Below, one piece after another: positions 42,100-53,215 of a stretch of 64,000 nt of DNA. Position 1 is the stretch's first letter, and every line of letters begins with the position of its first letter. Source of the stretch: Lepidostoma basale (taxonomy: Eukaryota > Arthropoda > Insecta > Trichoptera > Lepidostomatidae); contig JAHDVF020000010.1 in NCBI GenBank assembly GCA_022606425.2, forward strand, positions 1,364,001-1,428,000. The letters are read 5' to 3'. The notes beneath the pieces were generated by a model. The model searched no databases. It worked only from the letters and a program-made list of their open reading frames with translations, and was not told the origin of the DNA. Position numbers and translations under genes: made by a program.

Positions 42100-42905
42100 T
42101 CTGTAACATATTTTTAAATTGTGGTGGCAATAACAAATAATTTTTTTACAAATTTCTTTATGAAATATAATCTCAAATTGAAAAAATATTACGTCATATT
42201 TACCTCCGCTATTCATATATTAGAAATGACATAAACCAATATAAAACAATAAAATGATTTTAAATATAATACGCATTTATTTACTAGTTGAAAATTTTTC
42301 TATTCGAATCGTACTGCCATCTGTGATTGTACATACAAAACACATTCAAACCTGATATTGGTTTGACAGAATTTTTACGTCGTTGATTTCAACTCAATGA
42401 GGTAGTAACTAATATTAATAGATTTTGCATATTTTTTACGTTAAAATATGCATATTCACGATTTGGTTATGACCGAAGAAGAAATATCGTTAATTTATTT
42501 CGATTAATATAAATTATGATAGAAAATTATTGAAGAACCTTCATATGAAGGCAACATTTTTCAGCATCGCGATTAAGAAATTTCAATTATAATCTAAAAA
42601 CATTTTGGAAACATTATCGATAATGAAAATAAGATTTTTTCATATAATATTTAAACTGGTTTTAGACGCTTTGTAGTTCATTTTATCTCCACTAGGTGGT
42701 AGTAGTTTTTTCGCTATTGCTACTCGACAACAGGTGGCGGTAATGCGCTAAAACTATATCGTCTCACATATTTTTAATTTTTTTAATAATAATGAATAAT
42801 TTTATTCTAATTTCAGATTTCCGTTTGAATTTCATTACGTTATACATTTAATAAAATTAACTTTTCACAATAAATACAATTTATGTGCACATATTTTATT
42901 TTTAG
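42100..42905. other. AT-rich stretch, nothing recognised
   Basis: No repeat family, gene or array identified. 42690-42760 is slightly GC-richer (CCACTAGGTGGTAG). Confidence 0.4.
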
Positions 42906-42909
42906 TAAT

Positions 42910-43172
42910 ATATCGTTGGTTCAAAGGTAAAACTCATTAAGTGACATTTTGGTCAAAACAATTATTTTTGCATTTTCTGTATCACACTTGTGAATTCTAC
43001 GTCAGGAAATAATCACCAAGTGTATTTATTAAAGAATAACAGTTATTCTTTAATAAATACACTTGGTGATTATTTCCTGACGTAGAATTCACATGTCTGA
43101 TACAGAAATTGCAAAAATAAAATATTTGACCAAAATGTCACTTAATGAGTTTTACCTTTGAACCGTCGATAT
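42910..43172. mobile_element. 260-bp near-perfect palindromic element
   Basis: The left arm to 43040 and the right arm from 43042 mirror each other, centre at 43041 (AAGAATAAC-A-GTTATTCTT). The inner ~70 bp per arm are essentially perfect; the outer part differs by a few bases (ATTATTTTTGC vs GCAAAAATAAAAT). Ends read TATCG...CGATA, so a TA duplication is possible. A fold-back MITE without coding capacity. Confidence 0.85.
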
Positions 43173-43624
43173 TGTATTTCGTTTATTTCCAATAAGTCCC
43201 TAATTACATAGTAATTCAATTGTGATTACGCATAATGACTACTTTCTTGTGAATCAAAAATTAATTTAAATTCATTTTTGGCCGAAATGAGTTATATACC
43301 ATATTTTTATCTTACCGTTGACTCAACATCTAATGTTTATATTAATAATTATAGTAGAATCATTACACAGTACATAAGTACAATACAAAGTTTGAAATAC
43401 CTTCTTTTTTTAATGGAAAACTCGATATAATTTACTAAAACGTAATTATTGAACATTTGAGAGACATAAAGCCTTAAGTGATTTTTTTGTCCGAATGAGT
43501 TATGGTGGTCATGTCAGATTTTCATTATATTATGATTCTGTCCAAGGCAATTATCTGTCCAAACCGTTTCTTATTATATATGTACTATACCTATTCTAAG
43601 GTAATCGGAGGGAGCCCTCTATGC

Positions 43625-43745
43625 TTCGGCCATTTATTATCTCATCTCATCTCATCTTCTTGGCGCTACATCTCGGTGTGGGACTGCATCCTCCACAACG
43701 GTCCTCCACTGACTTCTGTTTCTGGCCATCTCCCTCCATCAGTAA
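43625..43745 (-). mobile_element. L11 LINE 3' end
   Basis: Minus frame: WREMARNRSQWRTVVEDAVP, HRDVAPRR, stop, then (GAGAT)n, visible on plus as ATCTCATCTCATCTCATC. The RxxWRxVVEDA box is typical of LINE C-termini. Confidence 0.7.
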
Positions 43746-43829
43746 AGGACATTGTGTTAGTGTTCGCTATCGTGTTCTTTTTTTACCATGCAGGGTGATT
43801 AGCCCTGCGATGGACCCTCCTTTATTCAC

Positions 43830-44330
43830 AGATTGTCACTGAATGATGTTTATGTATTGTCAAGCTGTTTAAATGTTTGTAGCACATTAATGAGTTTTCG
43901 CTCGATAACAATTCCGATGTCGTCAAGTACTTTATAACAAAATAATTCAAATTTGATTTGAAATTAATTCTAAACAGTTCTAACAAATTTCTAAAATACA
44001 CTTTTAACAGCTGTCAAATTGTCCACTTGAACATTTTTTTATTGATTTAATCATAAAAAATAGTTTAGTTTTACACTGCAATTTTATTAAATATCACAAA
44101 AACACTAATTATTATTAGATGCACAACTTTTCACTTAATTTAACTTCGTAAATACACAAAAAACACAAACAATTTCAACAGCCACACATATACGTCATCA
44201 CCGTGCGGTGTCTAGGGAAAAAAAGTTTAATATTTATAATATATTGTATGTTTAATAATACTCGTGTTTTGAAAATCATGAGTAAGACTCTTTTGGAATA
44301 ATATTTGACTTATTCTGTTATACTATATAC
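43830..44330. other. AT-rich stretch, nothing recognised
   Basis: No element boundaries or supported coding sequence identified. Confidence 0.35.
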
Positions 44331-44340
44331 TGTGTACTAG

Positions 44341-44798
44341 CAGTGGCGTGCCAGTAAGGCAAGCCCGTCCGACTTTTTTGTGATAAATCCCGGCTTCAAA
44401 TCCTTACAAACAATTGTAGATATCTTCTGGTATATATGCACCTAGCTATGTGATTACAAGCCAAAAATACATAAGTTTGACAAAGACCCTTTTAAATTTT
44501 GCAAGCCCAATATGAAGCCGTTCGAAAACATGAAACAAAACATGTGGAACTAGGCGATTTCGCGGGCATCTCACCTACGGTACGAACAAAATAAGTGGAA
44601 CAAAACATACACTTAGGTCATTTCTGCACATGTCAGCGGAGTCATTTGCAACGCAATGAATCAAAACGTTTGAACTCGTGCGAAAATTCAAAATATTATT
44701 TTATTCGTAGACGGCTCAAACGCGCAAAAAACATCGTTTTATTGTAGATTTTTTAAGGCAAGCCAGGCTTTTCGGCTTGTATGGAAGTACCGCCACTG
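44341..44798. mobile_element. hAT-like non-autonomous element with 8-bp duplication
   Basis: Left end CAGTGGCGTGCCAGTAAGGC; right end inverted CAGTGGCGGTACTTCCATAC. TGTACTAG flanks it exactly (44333-44340 and 44799-44806), the 8-bp duplication expected of hAT elements. No ORF of note inside. Confidence 0.9.
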
Positions 44799-44924
44799 TG
44801 TACTAGATATACGAGTATTATACTGTATACTGTGTCGATGATATCATAACCGAATATCAACTCTTTTTAGACAAAATTCAACAGATATATATATATATAT
44901 ATTTTAAAGACTAAAATATGACTT

Positions 44925-45065
44925 TCCATTAGTACCAAGGAATTTAAATCAATGATATAATTATTTACTATACGATTGCCAATATGAGCAGATATATCTC
45001 CTTATGCTTATACCCAAGTCCCCTCAGGAGCTGAGCGTTCTGTCTCATAGACCACCACCACCATA
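44925..45065 (-). mobile_element. SINE-B, diverged
   Basis: Inverted ATCATTGATTTAAATTCC, GAGCGTTCTGTCTCATAGAC and GGTGGTGGTGGTCTATGAGA; the B box is mutated (TGGGTATAAGC). Confidence 0.7.
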
Positions 45066-45124
45066 TTACACAATCTTTTCTCTTTTGCATGAACGAAGCT
45101 TTCGAGATTAGTTTTCCATCTTGT

Positions 45125-45435
45125 TAATAATAATAATAATAATAATAATAACTAGGCTAATTCGTAAAGCGCCGTTTTCGTGACAATGTCATGAAAGCTG
45201 CATGTGACAACAGCAATCAGATAACCGTTATTTACATTTTATGCGATATTTGGTGATGTTTAAAATCTGTCGGATTGTCAATGCACCAGAGGCGTGCAGG
45301 AAGCATATTCCAGGCGGACGGACCTGCCACGGCGAAAGCCCGATCTCCGAAATTATAGCACAGTTTATACTGGATTCTTTCAAGACAGTTGAGCCAGTGA
45401 AGATCTTTTAAATGTTGTAAAATATGCGAGTTTGT
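45125..45435 (-). mobile_element. C1 CR1-like LINE 3' region
   Basis: Inverted (ATT)n tail at 45125-45152, then ACGGCGCTTTACGAATTAGC, TCTGTCGGATTGTCAATGCA, CGCCGTGGCAGGTCCGTCCG and ACTGGCTCAACTGTCTTG. Same layout as 50905-51395 with an internal deletion. Confidence 0.8.
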
Positions 45436-45679
45436 TAAGATATTCTAAGACGAAACACTCTTGTTACATCACTTATAAACCCATATTTTAATATTTCATA
45501 CTCAAATTAAAACCCAACATGTATATTTGTTTTATTTTACTATCTATCTGATCGCGAATATCAGATGCTGCATATGTTTTCTAGTCGGTCTTATAAGAAA
45601 AATGGAATCCAAAGAGAATCCAAGATCTCCGATTGGAATTTAATTCACAATACTTATCAATTTATTTTAAATATAATAT

Positions 45680-46130
45680 ATCTATAATTTTAATGTCACG
45701 TTCCCCTAGTCAAAAGGCCCCCCATGCCTGTGCTGGGCCCACCGCAAGCGAGTACATGTTACCAGGCGCCCCCTTCCGGCACATTCCCGAGGCAGTTAGC
45801 GCTAGTTCAAAATCTGCGGGGTTCCCTTCTGTCTGTTTTCCCTGTTTATTAAAATCGTTGTTTTCTTGTCGCAGAGCCCTAATACCTTCAAAGCGAAACC
45901 TTCCCCGCGAGCTCTATTTACTTTACAATCTCCCATATCTGAATTCTGGGAAATTATTTCAGGGAAGGCTTCATTTGTGAATTTATTAGCAAAGTCGGGA
46001 AGAATTCCGATAAATTATGATTAAATTATCTGCAATCCACAGCTGCCATCAGCACCGGCTACGGAAATACCTGCGAGTGCTTACCTACTTTCAATTTATT
46101 ATTTCTAGCGGTCAGGAAACACTTAAAATT
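45680..46130. other. GC-rich unique island
   Basis: About 300 bp of high GC (45715-45930). A 115-codon plus frame from 45633 runs across it but no domain is visible and its start lies in AT-rich DNA. Possible conserved non-coding or exon remnant. Confidence 0.3.
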
Positions 46131-46394
46131 ATCGTCATAATACGTTGTATCGGCATTCTGCGCTCCTCATAACTTAAGAATTGGGATACTAAGAAATATT
46201 GTCTTCTTCTGATAACGGAATGAACAGAGTGCTTAAGAATTGTAAGCCGATACCCTGGTTTGATCCTAATCCTAATACAGAATAATACTGATTCATTGCC
46301 TATTTTACCATCCCAAAATATCTCCGGAAACCTTTTATATTTTCATAGTTTTCCTTCATACGGATATTTCCTTCATACTTTTCTTTCCTTATAA

Positions 46395-46655
46395 CGGGCA
46401 CCATGAGAGACTAGCATGGATTTGGCATGTATACCGAGCCGAAAAGACCAGAACAATCAAGATTCTGTAAGCGTCAATACCGGGCGGAGTAAGACCTCTA
46501 GAAAGGCCTAGACACTGCCTAATGGATAATGTCCTGGCTGATCTGGCTAGGTTGGCCGAAACGTACTGCTGGAAGTAAAAAGCGCAGGATCGAGGAACTT
46601 GGAATAATATCACCAAGGAGGCTACAACTCTTCAAGAGTAGTACGGCCATAGGAA
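46395..46655 (+). mobile_element. L10 LINE C-terminal fragment
   Basis: RLAWIWHVYRAEKTRTIKIL, RPLERPRHCLMDNVLADLAR and AQDRGTWNNITKEATTLQE. The AQDRxxW box near the end is typical of LINE C-termini. Confidence 0.7.
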
Positions 46656-46744
46656 GTAAGTACCTAATTGTATTTTTCGTAAATCATTTTAAAAAATCTT
46701 TTAATTCTGTATAATTCATATTTACGACAACGTCTGGTTTATAG

Positions 46745-46935
46745 ACGTTACAGTACAGTACAGTACTGCCTTTCTAAGACATTATTAATGACATTGGTGT
46801 CTTGGAAAGGTGAAACATTTCTCTCCCTTAAAATATAATTAATCTTGTAGAAAACATGCGTTTTCATCAATACTAATTTTATTGAGATTTACAAAATCGT
46901 TCAAGAAACAATAAATAAATTACAAAGATACTAAG
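46745..46935. mobile_element. Fold-B fragment
   Basis: CTTTCTAAGACATTATTAAT, GTCTTGGAAAGGTGAAACAT, AATCTTGTAGAAAACATGCG, TTTTCATC and GTTCAAGAAACAATAAATAA. Confidence 0.65.
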
Positions 46936-47251
46936 ATTTGATTTAAAATTTCATGTACCTACAAATTTCATGTTTCTCAAGGTATGAAACGAAAATCTGT
47001 TATATTTTTAATTATTGTGTATATAAAATACAAAAACACGAAAGTTTTTAAAATTAATATTTTTTTGCATAAACGTACAAAAAAAACATTGCTACATTAT
47101 TAATGTATCAAAGTATTCATTTAGCAAAAAAAACAGAAGCAAAATTCGTACCTCCATTCCGATTTTCTAAAATCAAAACCAAAATATTCTTTCTTCCTAA
47201 AATTGTGTATAATTTAATTTTCCTTGTTTTCTATAGTATTTACGAGCTTGG

Positions 47252-47725
47252 CTTATACTTAGGAAATTGAAAATATTGTAACTTTGTTTAATCCACAAAA
47301 TATTTAAAAAATATTAAAAAACACGACATGTTTCGGAGAAAACATCCATCTTCAGGTATAAAAATATAACAAAAACGATACAAAGAAAGACTAATAAAAA
47401 ACGCATTTAAAATTCAATACAATAATATAAATTTAAAAATTTAACCTGGGCTATTTGTTATAAGTACTAATAATTATTTTTTATTACTGCTTCTTACTGA
47501 TAAAAAATAATTATTAGTACTTATAACAAATAGCCCAGGTTAATTTTTATATTTATATTATTGCGTCGAATTTTAAATACGTTTTTTATATTAGACTTTC
47601 TGTGTTTAGTTTTTATTTTATTTTTAGACCTGAAGATTATCCTCAGAAACATGTCTTGTTTTTTAATATTTTTTAATATTTTGTGGATTAAACAAAGTTA
47701 TTTTTAATTTCCTAAGTATATTACT
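47252..47725. mobile_element. 470-bp palindromic element (Fold-F)
   Basis: Arms 47252-47483 and 47501-47725 mirror each other; the innermost ~45 bp (TAACCTGGGCTATTTGTTAT...) is perfect. Each arm carries an outward hammerhead-like core: minus CTGAAGA 47355-47349 with stem GGA/TCC, GAAACATGTC; plus CTGAAGA 47630-47636, GAAA 47646-47649, ACATGT, C 47655. Confidence 0.85.
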
Positions 47726-48039
47726 ACGGAATTCCACAGTGTTAATGCCTTAGCGTTCAATGAGATTAAACAGAGTTTATTCGAAATCCCATGAAATTGA
47801 AATCGTAATCCATTGGACAATTATGATGCTAAAACAATGAATTTAAAAGAAGAGTGTCCGATCCCAACGTTTTATACTACATATTACTACATACTACAAA
47901 AATTGTAAAAATTGATTTTCGTAAAATAACTAAGTGGCGTCATAAATATAATTAACCTAATTATTATATACTGTACAGTAGGTTAAAAAATTGCGTGTTC
48001 GTGGTTTCACATATAATTGTATTTAATGTTTATTATTTT

Positions 48040-48235
48040 GTACATGTGTTCAGCCCTCGATGTCCAGCAGGTATGGAAGGGTAGGAGGCGAGGGGCAAGC
48101 GAGTAGCTCACAAAACAAGTCGGATTATGAACTCAAGTCACAAAGCGACTCAATGGACAAAGCTTTTTACAGTTCACTTGCTGCGGAGATTGAAGGGAGG
48201 CGGCTGGGATAGTATAATTTCTCTTAGTGAACGAT
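48040..48235. other. GC-richer unique segment
   Basis: Non-repetitive; begins GCCCTCGATGTCCAGCAGG. No supported ORF. Confidence 0.3.
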
Positions 48236-48539
48236 TTAAATAAAGTTCTCAGTGAAATACCCTTAAAACAACACAAACACGAAGTTGTTGCTTATTATAT
48301 CAGTTTGCAATCAATTAAGTATAATTTTCGTTTATGTATGCGCTACAGAATCAAAAACTACTCCACCGATTTCACTGATAACATCACTGTCTGTATTAAT
48401 CAGTAACATGTTTAGAAAGTGGTGAAATTAATATTATACAGACGAGGCATCGACAAATAGAAATGCACCCACTAGTGCTTCATGACAACGTACTGATATC
48501 TTAAGATATCTATGGTCTGGATGAACCATGTGTCATGTT

Positions 48540-48875
48540 GGAAGAGCTTACGGAAAAGACAAAAAAGTAAGACTCCGTTTTAACGCAAGCACGACCAAAA
48601 TATTAACAATGCCATGCTATACGGAGCGAAGTGCTGGACCAACAAAAAAGTCCACGAACGTCGATTCCACGCTTCCGAGATGAAAATGCTGGGGTGGGCC
48701 GGAGGCGTCACAAGGCTGGACCACGTAAGGAACGAATACGTGAGAGGTAGCTTTAAGATTGCCCCAATAACGGAAAAATTAAGAGAATCTCGACTCAGGT
48801 GGTACGGTCATGTGATGCGAAGAGACAGCGAACACATTGTCCAAAAAGCCCTCAGCATTCCCACAAATCCAATCA
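48540..48875 (+). mobile_element. L7 LINE C-terminal region
   Basis: MLYGAKCWTNKKVHERRFHA, SEMKMLGWAGGVTRLDHVRN, EYVRGSFKIAPITEKLRESR and LRWYGHVMRRDSEHI, then a TATATA-rich stretch. A well-known RTE-type C-terminal pattern in insects; 5'-truncated. Confidence 0.85.
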
Positions 48876-48984
48876 AAAAATATATATATATTTTTTTTTT
48901 CATGGTGCCCGTGTTTGAGATCCACGTGAGGACGCAGTATTTAAACTATTATTATTATTATAGAATAAATTAGGTAATACGGGA

Positions 48985-49210
48985 ATAATAGTCTGCAGCG
49001 GCCATATGCCAGCCCCCTATTGACACGGGTGACCACATGGTGGGGGCAGGCGAGGGACAATGGGATGGCTCGCGTGCCGCCTTACCAATATAATAACACA
49101 AGTCCGCTGGTAATTGCAGCGATTTTTGGCATTTATACTGCCACTGGGCCTGAAAACAGAAAGGCTGTTATGCCCCGCGGAGGACACGTGGTGCTCTTTG
49201 GTTAACTACG
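48985..49210. other. GC-richer unique segment
   Basis: Non-repetitive, with GGGGGCAGGCGAGG and CGCGGAGGACACGTGG. A 61-codon frame shows no domain. Confidence 0.3.
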
Positions 49211-49234
49211 TGTAAAATTATTGAATGCGTGCCG

Positions 49235-49545
49235 CCAATATAAATAATAATAATAATTAATTGGATAATTTATCGAGCGCCATTTTAATGAATTACTCAT
49301 CTCAAGGGCGCTGTAGATAATGCTCCGTTTTATGAACTAGTTAAAAATAATAATATTTATAATGAGGGCTGCACCCAACGCAGTCGATCAACTCTTCTAA
49401 TCAGGAAAGGATAATTTGAAAAGGTGCGTTTTGAGTCTCAACCTAAACTCTGACTGATTCTCAATGCACTTAAGGTCTGCTGGAAGATTTTTCCAGGCTG
49501 AAGGGCCGGCTACCGCGAAGGCTCGGTCGCCAAAGTTTGTGTTAG
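49235..49545 (-). mobile_element. C1 LINE 3' region
   Basis: Close to 13540-13860: inverted AAATGGCGCTCGATAAATTA, GCGCCCTTGAGATGAG, GGTTGAGACTCAAAACGCAC and GCCGGCCCTTCAGCCTGG; cut at GTGTTAGTATTATG. Confidence 0.85.
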
Positions 49546-49789
49546 TATTATGAACATATAAAAGGAGATGGGCAAACGTATAAGGACAATGAAGGAAGAA
49601 AAGAAGTGAACAATTAGAATTAGTATGGTAGGATAGTAAGTTAATAATGGGAAAAGCATTAATAATGGGATATTAAAATTTTTTTTTTTAATGTTTTCAT
49701 AGATACTTAACATAAAAAATTACAAAAAATAATAAGAAAACATATACTCGTATGTATGTTGTTATTTGAAATTTCGTGGTAGAAGTTCA

Positions 49790-49890
49790 TTGCAAATAAT
49801 TTAAATTAAAATTAAAAATAGGTTTACGGCTTCGACCGGTTTCGACAGCTCGTCGCCTTTCGGCACCTCGGCAGCGAACTGAGTAGAATT
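49790..49890 (-). mobile_element. Fold-C-like fragment
   Basis: Minus: GGCGACGAGCTGTCGAAACC, then GGTCGAAGCC. The preceding plus sequence (TAGAAGTTCATTGCAAATAA) matches the left flank of 40373-40547. Confidence 0.55.
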
Positions 49891-50129
49891 AAACTAAATA
49901 TCATGTATGTTATACTATAAATAAATGTTTACTTTAATTTCTTTTTGTTTTATTTTATTACCTATATTCTAAGTAGAAATGAAATTAATCAAAACACTAT
50001 GAAATTTTGTAATAACGAGCAATTACACCATTATATTATAAGTCTCATACAAAACAAATAAATTGTTATAATTCTCTTATATAAGAAAATCATATAATCA
50101 TGATAAAGATACACAAATATATACTCACC

Positions 50130-50280
50130 AGAAGGCAAACATCCTGGCTGCGCAATATAAGAGATTGGACCGGAATGGTGCGTGTGGAGGAACTGTTCCG
50201 GATAGCGTAGGACATGTCAACATTCACCAGTGACCACCGACTTTAGGGGAAACTGAAACGGCACACGAAGAAGAAAATAT
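50130..50280 (+). mobile_element. L2 3' end fragment
   Basis: RRQTSWLRNIRDWTGMVRVE, ELFRIA, then ACTGAAACGGCACACGAAG and AAGAAAAT. Confidence 0.8.
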
Positions 50281-50589
50281 ATAATATATTCATTGGCTTT
50301 TTTATTCATTAATATTATTTTCTATACTAGCAGATAGAACGATGGAAGCCTCTCCAGACATATTGACACGTAAAACTGGCCTATCAGTAGAGACTGAAGT
50401 AGTGGATAATAATTTTATAATTACATATAATGTAATTAAATACCACGTTATTCCACAAAACACTAAATTAGGAAAAAACTTCAATCACCTTATTCGCGAC
50501 ACGTATTCAAACACAATGTTTGTCAAAAGTTATTTGAATGTGGAAGGTTAATTTAATAAAATAAAGCACGTAAAATATAATAAATATAT

Positions 50590-50895
50590 AATGGATCCTA
50601 CCAGGAACGCATGAGAGATAGTTCGACATTAAGAATACAAGATACTCTCCAAAGTTAAGAGAGCGCACTTCTGAACGCACTTTCACGAATATGAAAGACG
50701 TTGATCTCCGAAGCGATCATGTTTAGTCGTTTGATTGCTCTCCCCACCGACATCACCAGAGGCAGGTTGGTTCTACGTGCTGGGAGATAAAACAGTCTGT
50801 GCTGACGCTGTCAAAGATAATCCGGAACATTAAGATGGATAGCCTCCAAATGACGGAATTATCAAAGAATCCCCTGATAAGTCTGAAGAAATGGT
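50590..50895 (-). mobile_element. J1 LINE 3' end
   Basis: Minus: RLFYLPARRTNLPLVMSVG, then FGEYLVFLMSNYLSCVPG-like sequence with stops; closest to 7305-7725. Confidence 0.8.
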
Positions 50896-50904
50896 TAAGT
50901 GTAT

Positions 50905-51395
50905 AATAATAATAATAATAATTAGGCTAATTTGTATAGCGCCGTTTTCGTGAATAGCTCACCTCAAGGGCGCTTTGACAGGGTTTTTAGTCATGAGAGC
51001 TGCATGTGACACCAGCAATCAGATAACCGTTGCTTACATTTTATGGGATATTTTGAAAAGGTGGGTTTTTGGGTGAGACTTAAAGTCTGTCGGATTGTCA
51101 ATGCATCTGAGGCGTGCAGGAAGCATATTCCAGGCGGACGGACCTGCCACTGCGAAAGCCCGATCTCTGACATTTGTCTGTGGGTTGCGCTTTGGCTCAA
51201 CTAATCTGCCTATTGCCTAAGGTCGAAGCGTAGATTGCCGCAAGTTAGGGCTATCAGCAACACAAAGTTCAGATATATAGGCTGGTTCCATTCCGTGAAG
51301 CGCTTTAAAAACCGTCCAGCATAGTTTATACTGGATTCTTTCAGGACACTTGAGCCAGTGAAGATCTTTTAGATGTTGTGAAATGTGTTGGGGAA
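50905..51395 (-). mobile_element. C1 CR1-like LINE 3' region
   Basis: Inverted (ATT)n tail 50907-50922. Minus coding: HISQHLKDLHWLKCPERIQY, KLCWTVFKALHGMEPAYISE, LCVADSPNLRQSTLRP, then a degenerate VAGPSAWNMLP-like box. Longest copy of this C1 subfamily. Confidence 0.85.
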
Positions 51396-51399
51396 AAGT

Positions 51400-51478
51400 G
51401 TGCACTCATACAACGGTGCTTTCGCCGCAGTAATCGCTAACATTGGGGAATCTGACACGGCACCAGAAGAAAAATAAT
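51400..51478 (+). mobile_element. L2 3' end fragment
   Basis: TTCGCCGCAGTAATCGCTAA, CATTGGGGAATCTGACACGG and CACCAGAAGAAAAATAAT. Confidence 0.75.
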
Positions 51479-51489
51479 ATGTTTAAAAT

Positions 51490-51660
51490 TAGGTTATTTT
51501 TCAGTGGGACCGATTTCGTCGGCGTAACTGTCGCCGATAATCTGGTGGCGTTGTCTTATTAAGTGTGATCCAGTGGTCTGGATAGTCAGTACCACAACCA
51601 CCACTAACCGTGACCGAAACAGCGGTCTCCTGAATGGTGGCAACGATTACCCGTTAATTA
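51490..51660. repeat. Hairpin-rich segment with hammerhead-like motif
   Basis: Minus: a CGGCG/CGCCG stem followed by ACGAAATCGGTCCC. Plus: ACCGAAACAGCGGTC. Symmetric short inverted pieces, possibly a Fold-C relative. Confidence 0.35.
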
Positions 51661-51984
51661 ATCGCGTTGACCCCAGAAGCCGCGATCGACTCGACCAAGA
51701 TGTGGTTTTGTGAGAATGAAAGAAAGATGGATGCAATCTGCTCTCGCGAATGTGCGTACATATTCCATTCTAACTCTATTGCGCACCACAAAACGATGTA
51801 CGTAACAATGTGGTGTTGTTTTTATAATACAATGTGTACTTAATTTTTTTTTCTGACTAAACATGACTTGACACTAACCTAGAAAACACCGGCATCACAA
51901 CAATAATATGGCATCATCAAAAATTAACGGAATTTAAATAAAAAATGTAAAATTAACGGAAAACTTTTCAAAACGTTTCATGTA

Positions 51985-52880
51985 CAATGATGTAAAAACG
52001 TCTGTTTTTTAGAAGTTTTATTATATTTTATGTGAATGACATGTTTACCTTGTCTAAGATATTATCAAACATTAGATAATGCCTTAGACCAATGATACTC
52101 AACCTTTTTTGTCTTCGGGCCACATACATAATATTTGTAAAGCTAAAGGGCCGCAACACTATACTGGTATGAAGAAAAATATCATGAACCCCCCCCCCAT
52201 TTATTGGAAAACAATTTGAGATTTAAAAAAATATAAACTAAAACAGAATAATAATAGGTACATATCACTTATCATTATCAGCAAACGGTTCTTTAAAAAT
52301 TACAATAGTGAAAAAAGTAAAACTCAAAAGTAACATGTATCAAGGCGTTTATTTCAAAATTAGTGTAGTTTTTGACATTGAGATAATTTTTCAACAATTT
52401 TAGACTAATCGGGTTTATAATTGCTGCATGCTACCCTCAATACGTCATCAAGGTGAGAATCAGTAAGTCGATTCCTGCATACGTTTTTTTTTTTTAATAT
52501 TACATTTTGGAATATGATGATTCACAAAGATATGTTGATGCAAACAACGTGAGGAGCAGGAAAGCACATCTTTTTACAGTCTTGTATTTTTAAGGAACTA
52601 ATTTCCAAAAATGGATGTACTTCTTTCCCTCTCTTTTTTCTTCAAAAATATCTTTCAGATTAGTATTGTTCATGTATCAAGATATACGAAGTATAGAATG
52701 CCAGATTTTTTAAATCATGTCCCTGATAATAAATGTGTTTAGGGCCGCACAAAAAAGCTTGGCGGGCCGCAGGTTGAGTATGGTTGCCTTAGACAGTCGA
52801 AACATGTCATTCACATAAAATATAATATAATAAATAATAACACTTCAAGAAAACGAGCATTTACATTAATTTATTTATTT
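51985..52880. mobile_element. Fold-B element split by a hAT-like insertion
   Basis: Left part 51985-52088: AAAACGTCTGTTTTTTAGAA, GTTTTATTATATTTTATGTG and GACATGTTTACC. Right part 52786-52880: CAGTCGAAACATGTCATTC, ACATAAAATATAATA. Joining them at GCCTTAGA gives one palindromic Fold-B. Confidence 0.8.
52089..52785. mobile_element. hAT-like element, 697 bp, with 8-bp duplication
   Basis: Ends CCAATGATACTCAACC and (inverted) AACCATACTCAACCTGC; both subterminal regions carry GGGCC(A/G)C. GCCTTAGA flanks it exactly (52081-52088, 52786-52793). Internal minus-strand 52475-52370 reads LTDSHLDDVLRVACSNYKPD, resembling the C-terminal dimerisation region of hAT transposases, then a stop. Confidence 0.85.
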
Positions 52881-53069
52881 GTTTGACAAACAACGATAAT
52901 AGGACATAAATAAAACACGTAGAAGTACTATTGCTATAATAAGGTTAATAACATGTTACCACAAGTGTAAATGATAAGAAGAGTTAGTACATACTAGTTA
53001 ATCGAAATTGAAGTTAAACTAGGTTCAAACAAGTGAATTAGAACAATTGAACAAAATTAAGTTTTATAT

Positions 53070-53215
53070 GATAAACCAATTAACTATCCAACCATCCCAC
53101 TGTCTCCCCGAAAGGGTAGGGAGAAAGAATGGACTGCCACACTTTTCTTTACGGACATACTTCTCTAATCGTTTCCTCAACATTCATACATCGTGTCATG
53201 CACACAAATATTATA
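53070..53215 (-). mobile_element. L1 3' end fragment
   Basis: Inverted CTACCCTTTCGGGGAGACAG, CCATTCTTTCTCC, TATGTCCGTAAAG and TGCATGACACGATGTATGAA. Confidence 0.8.
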
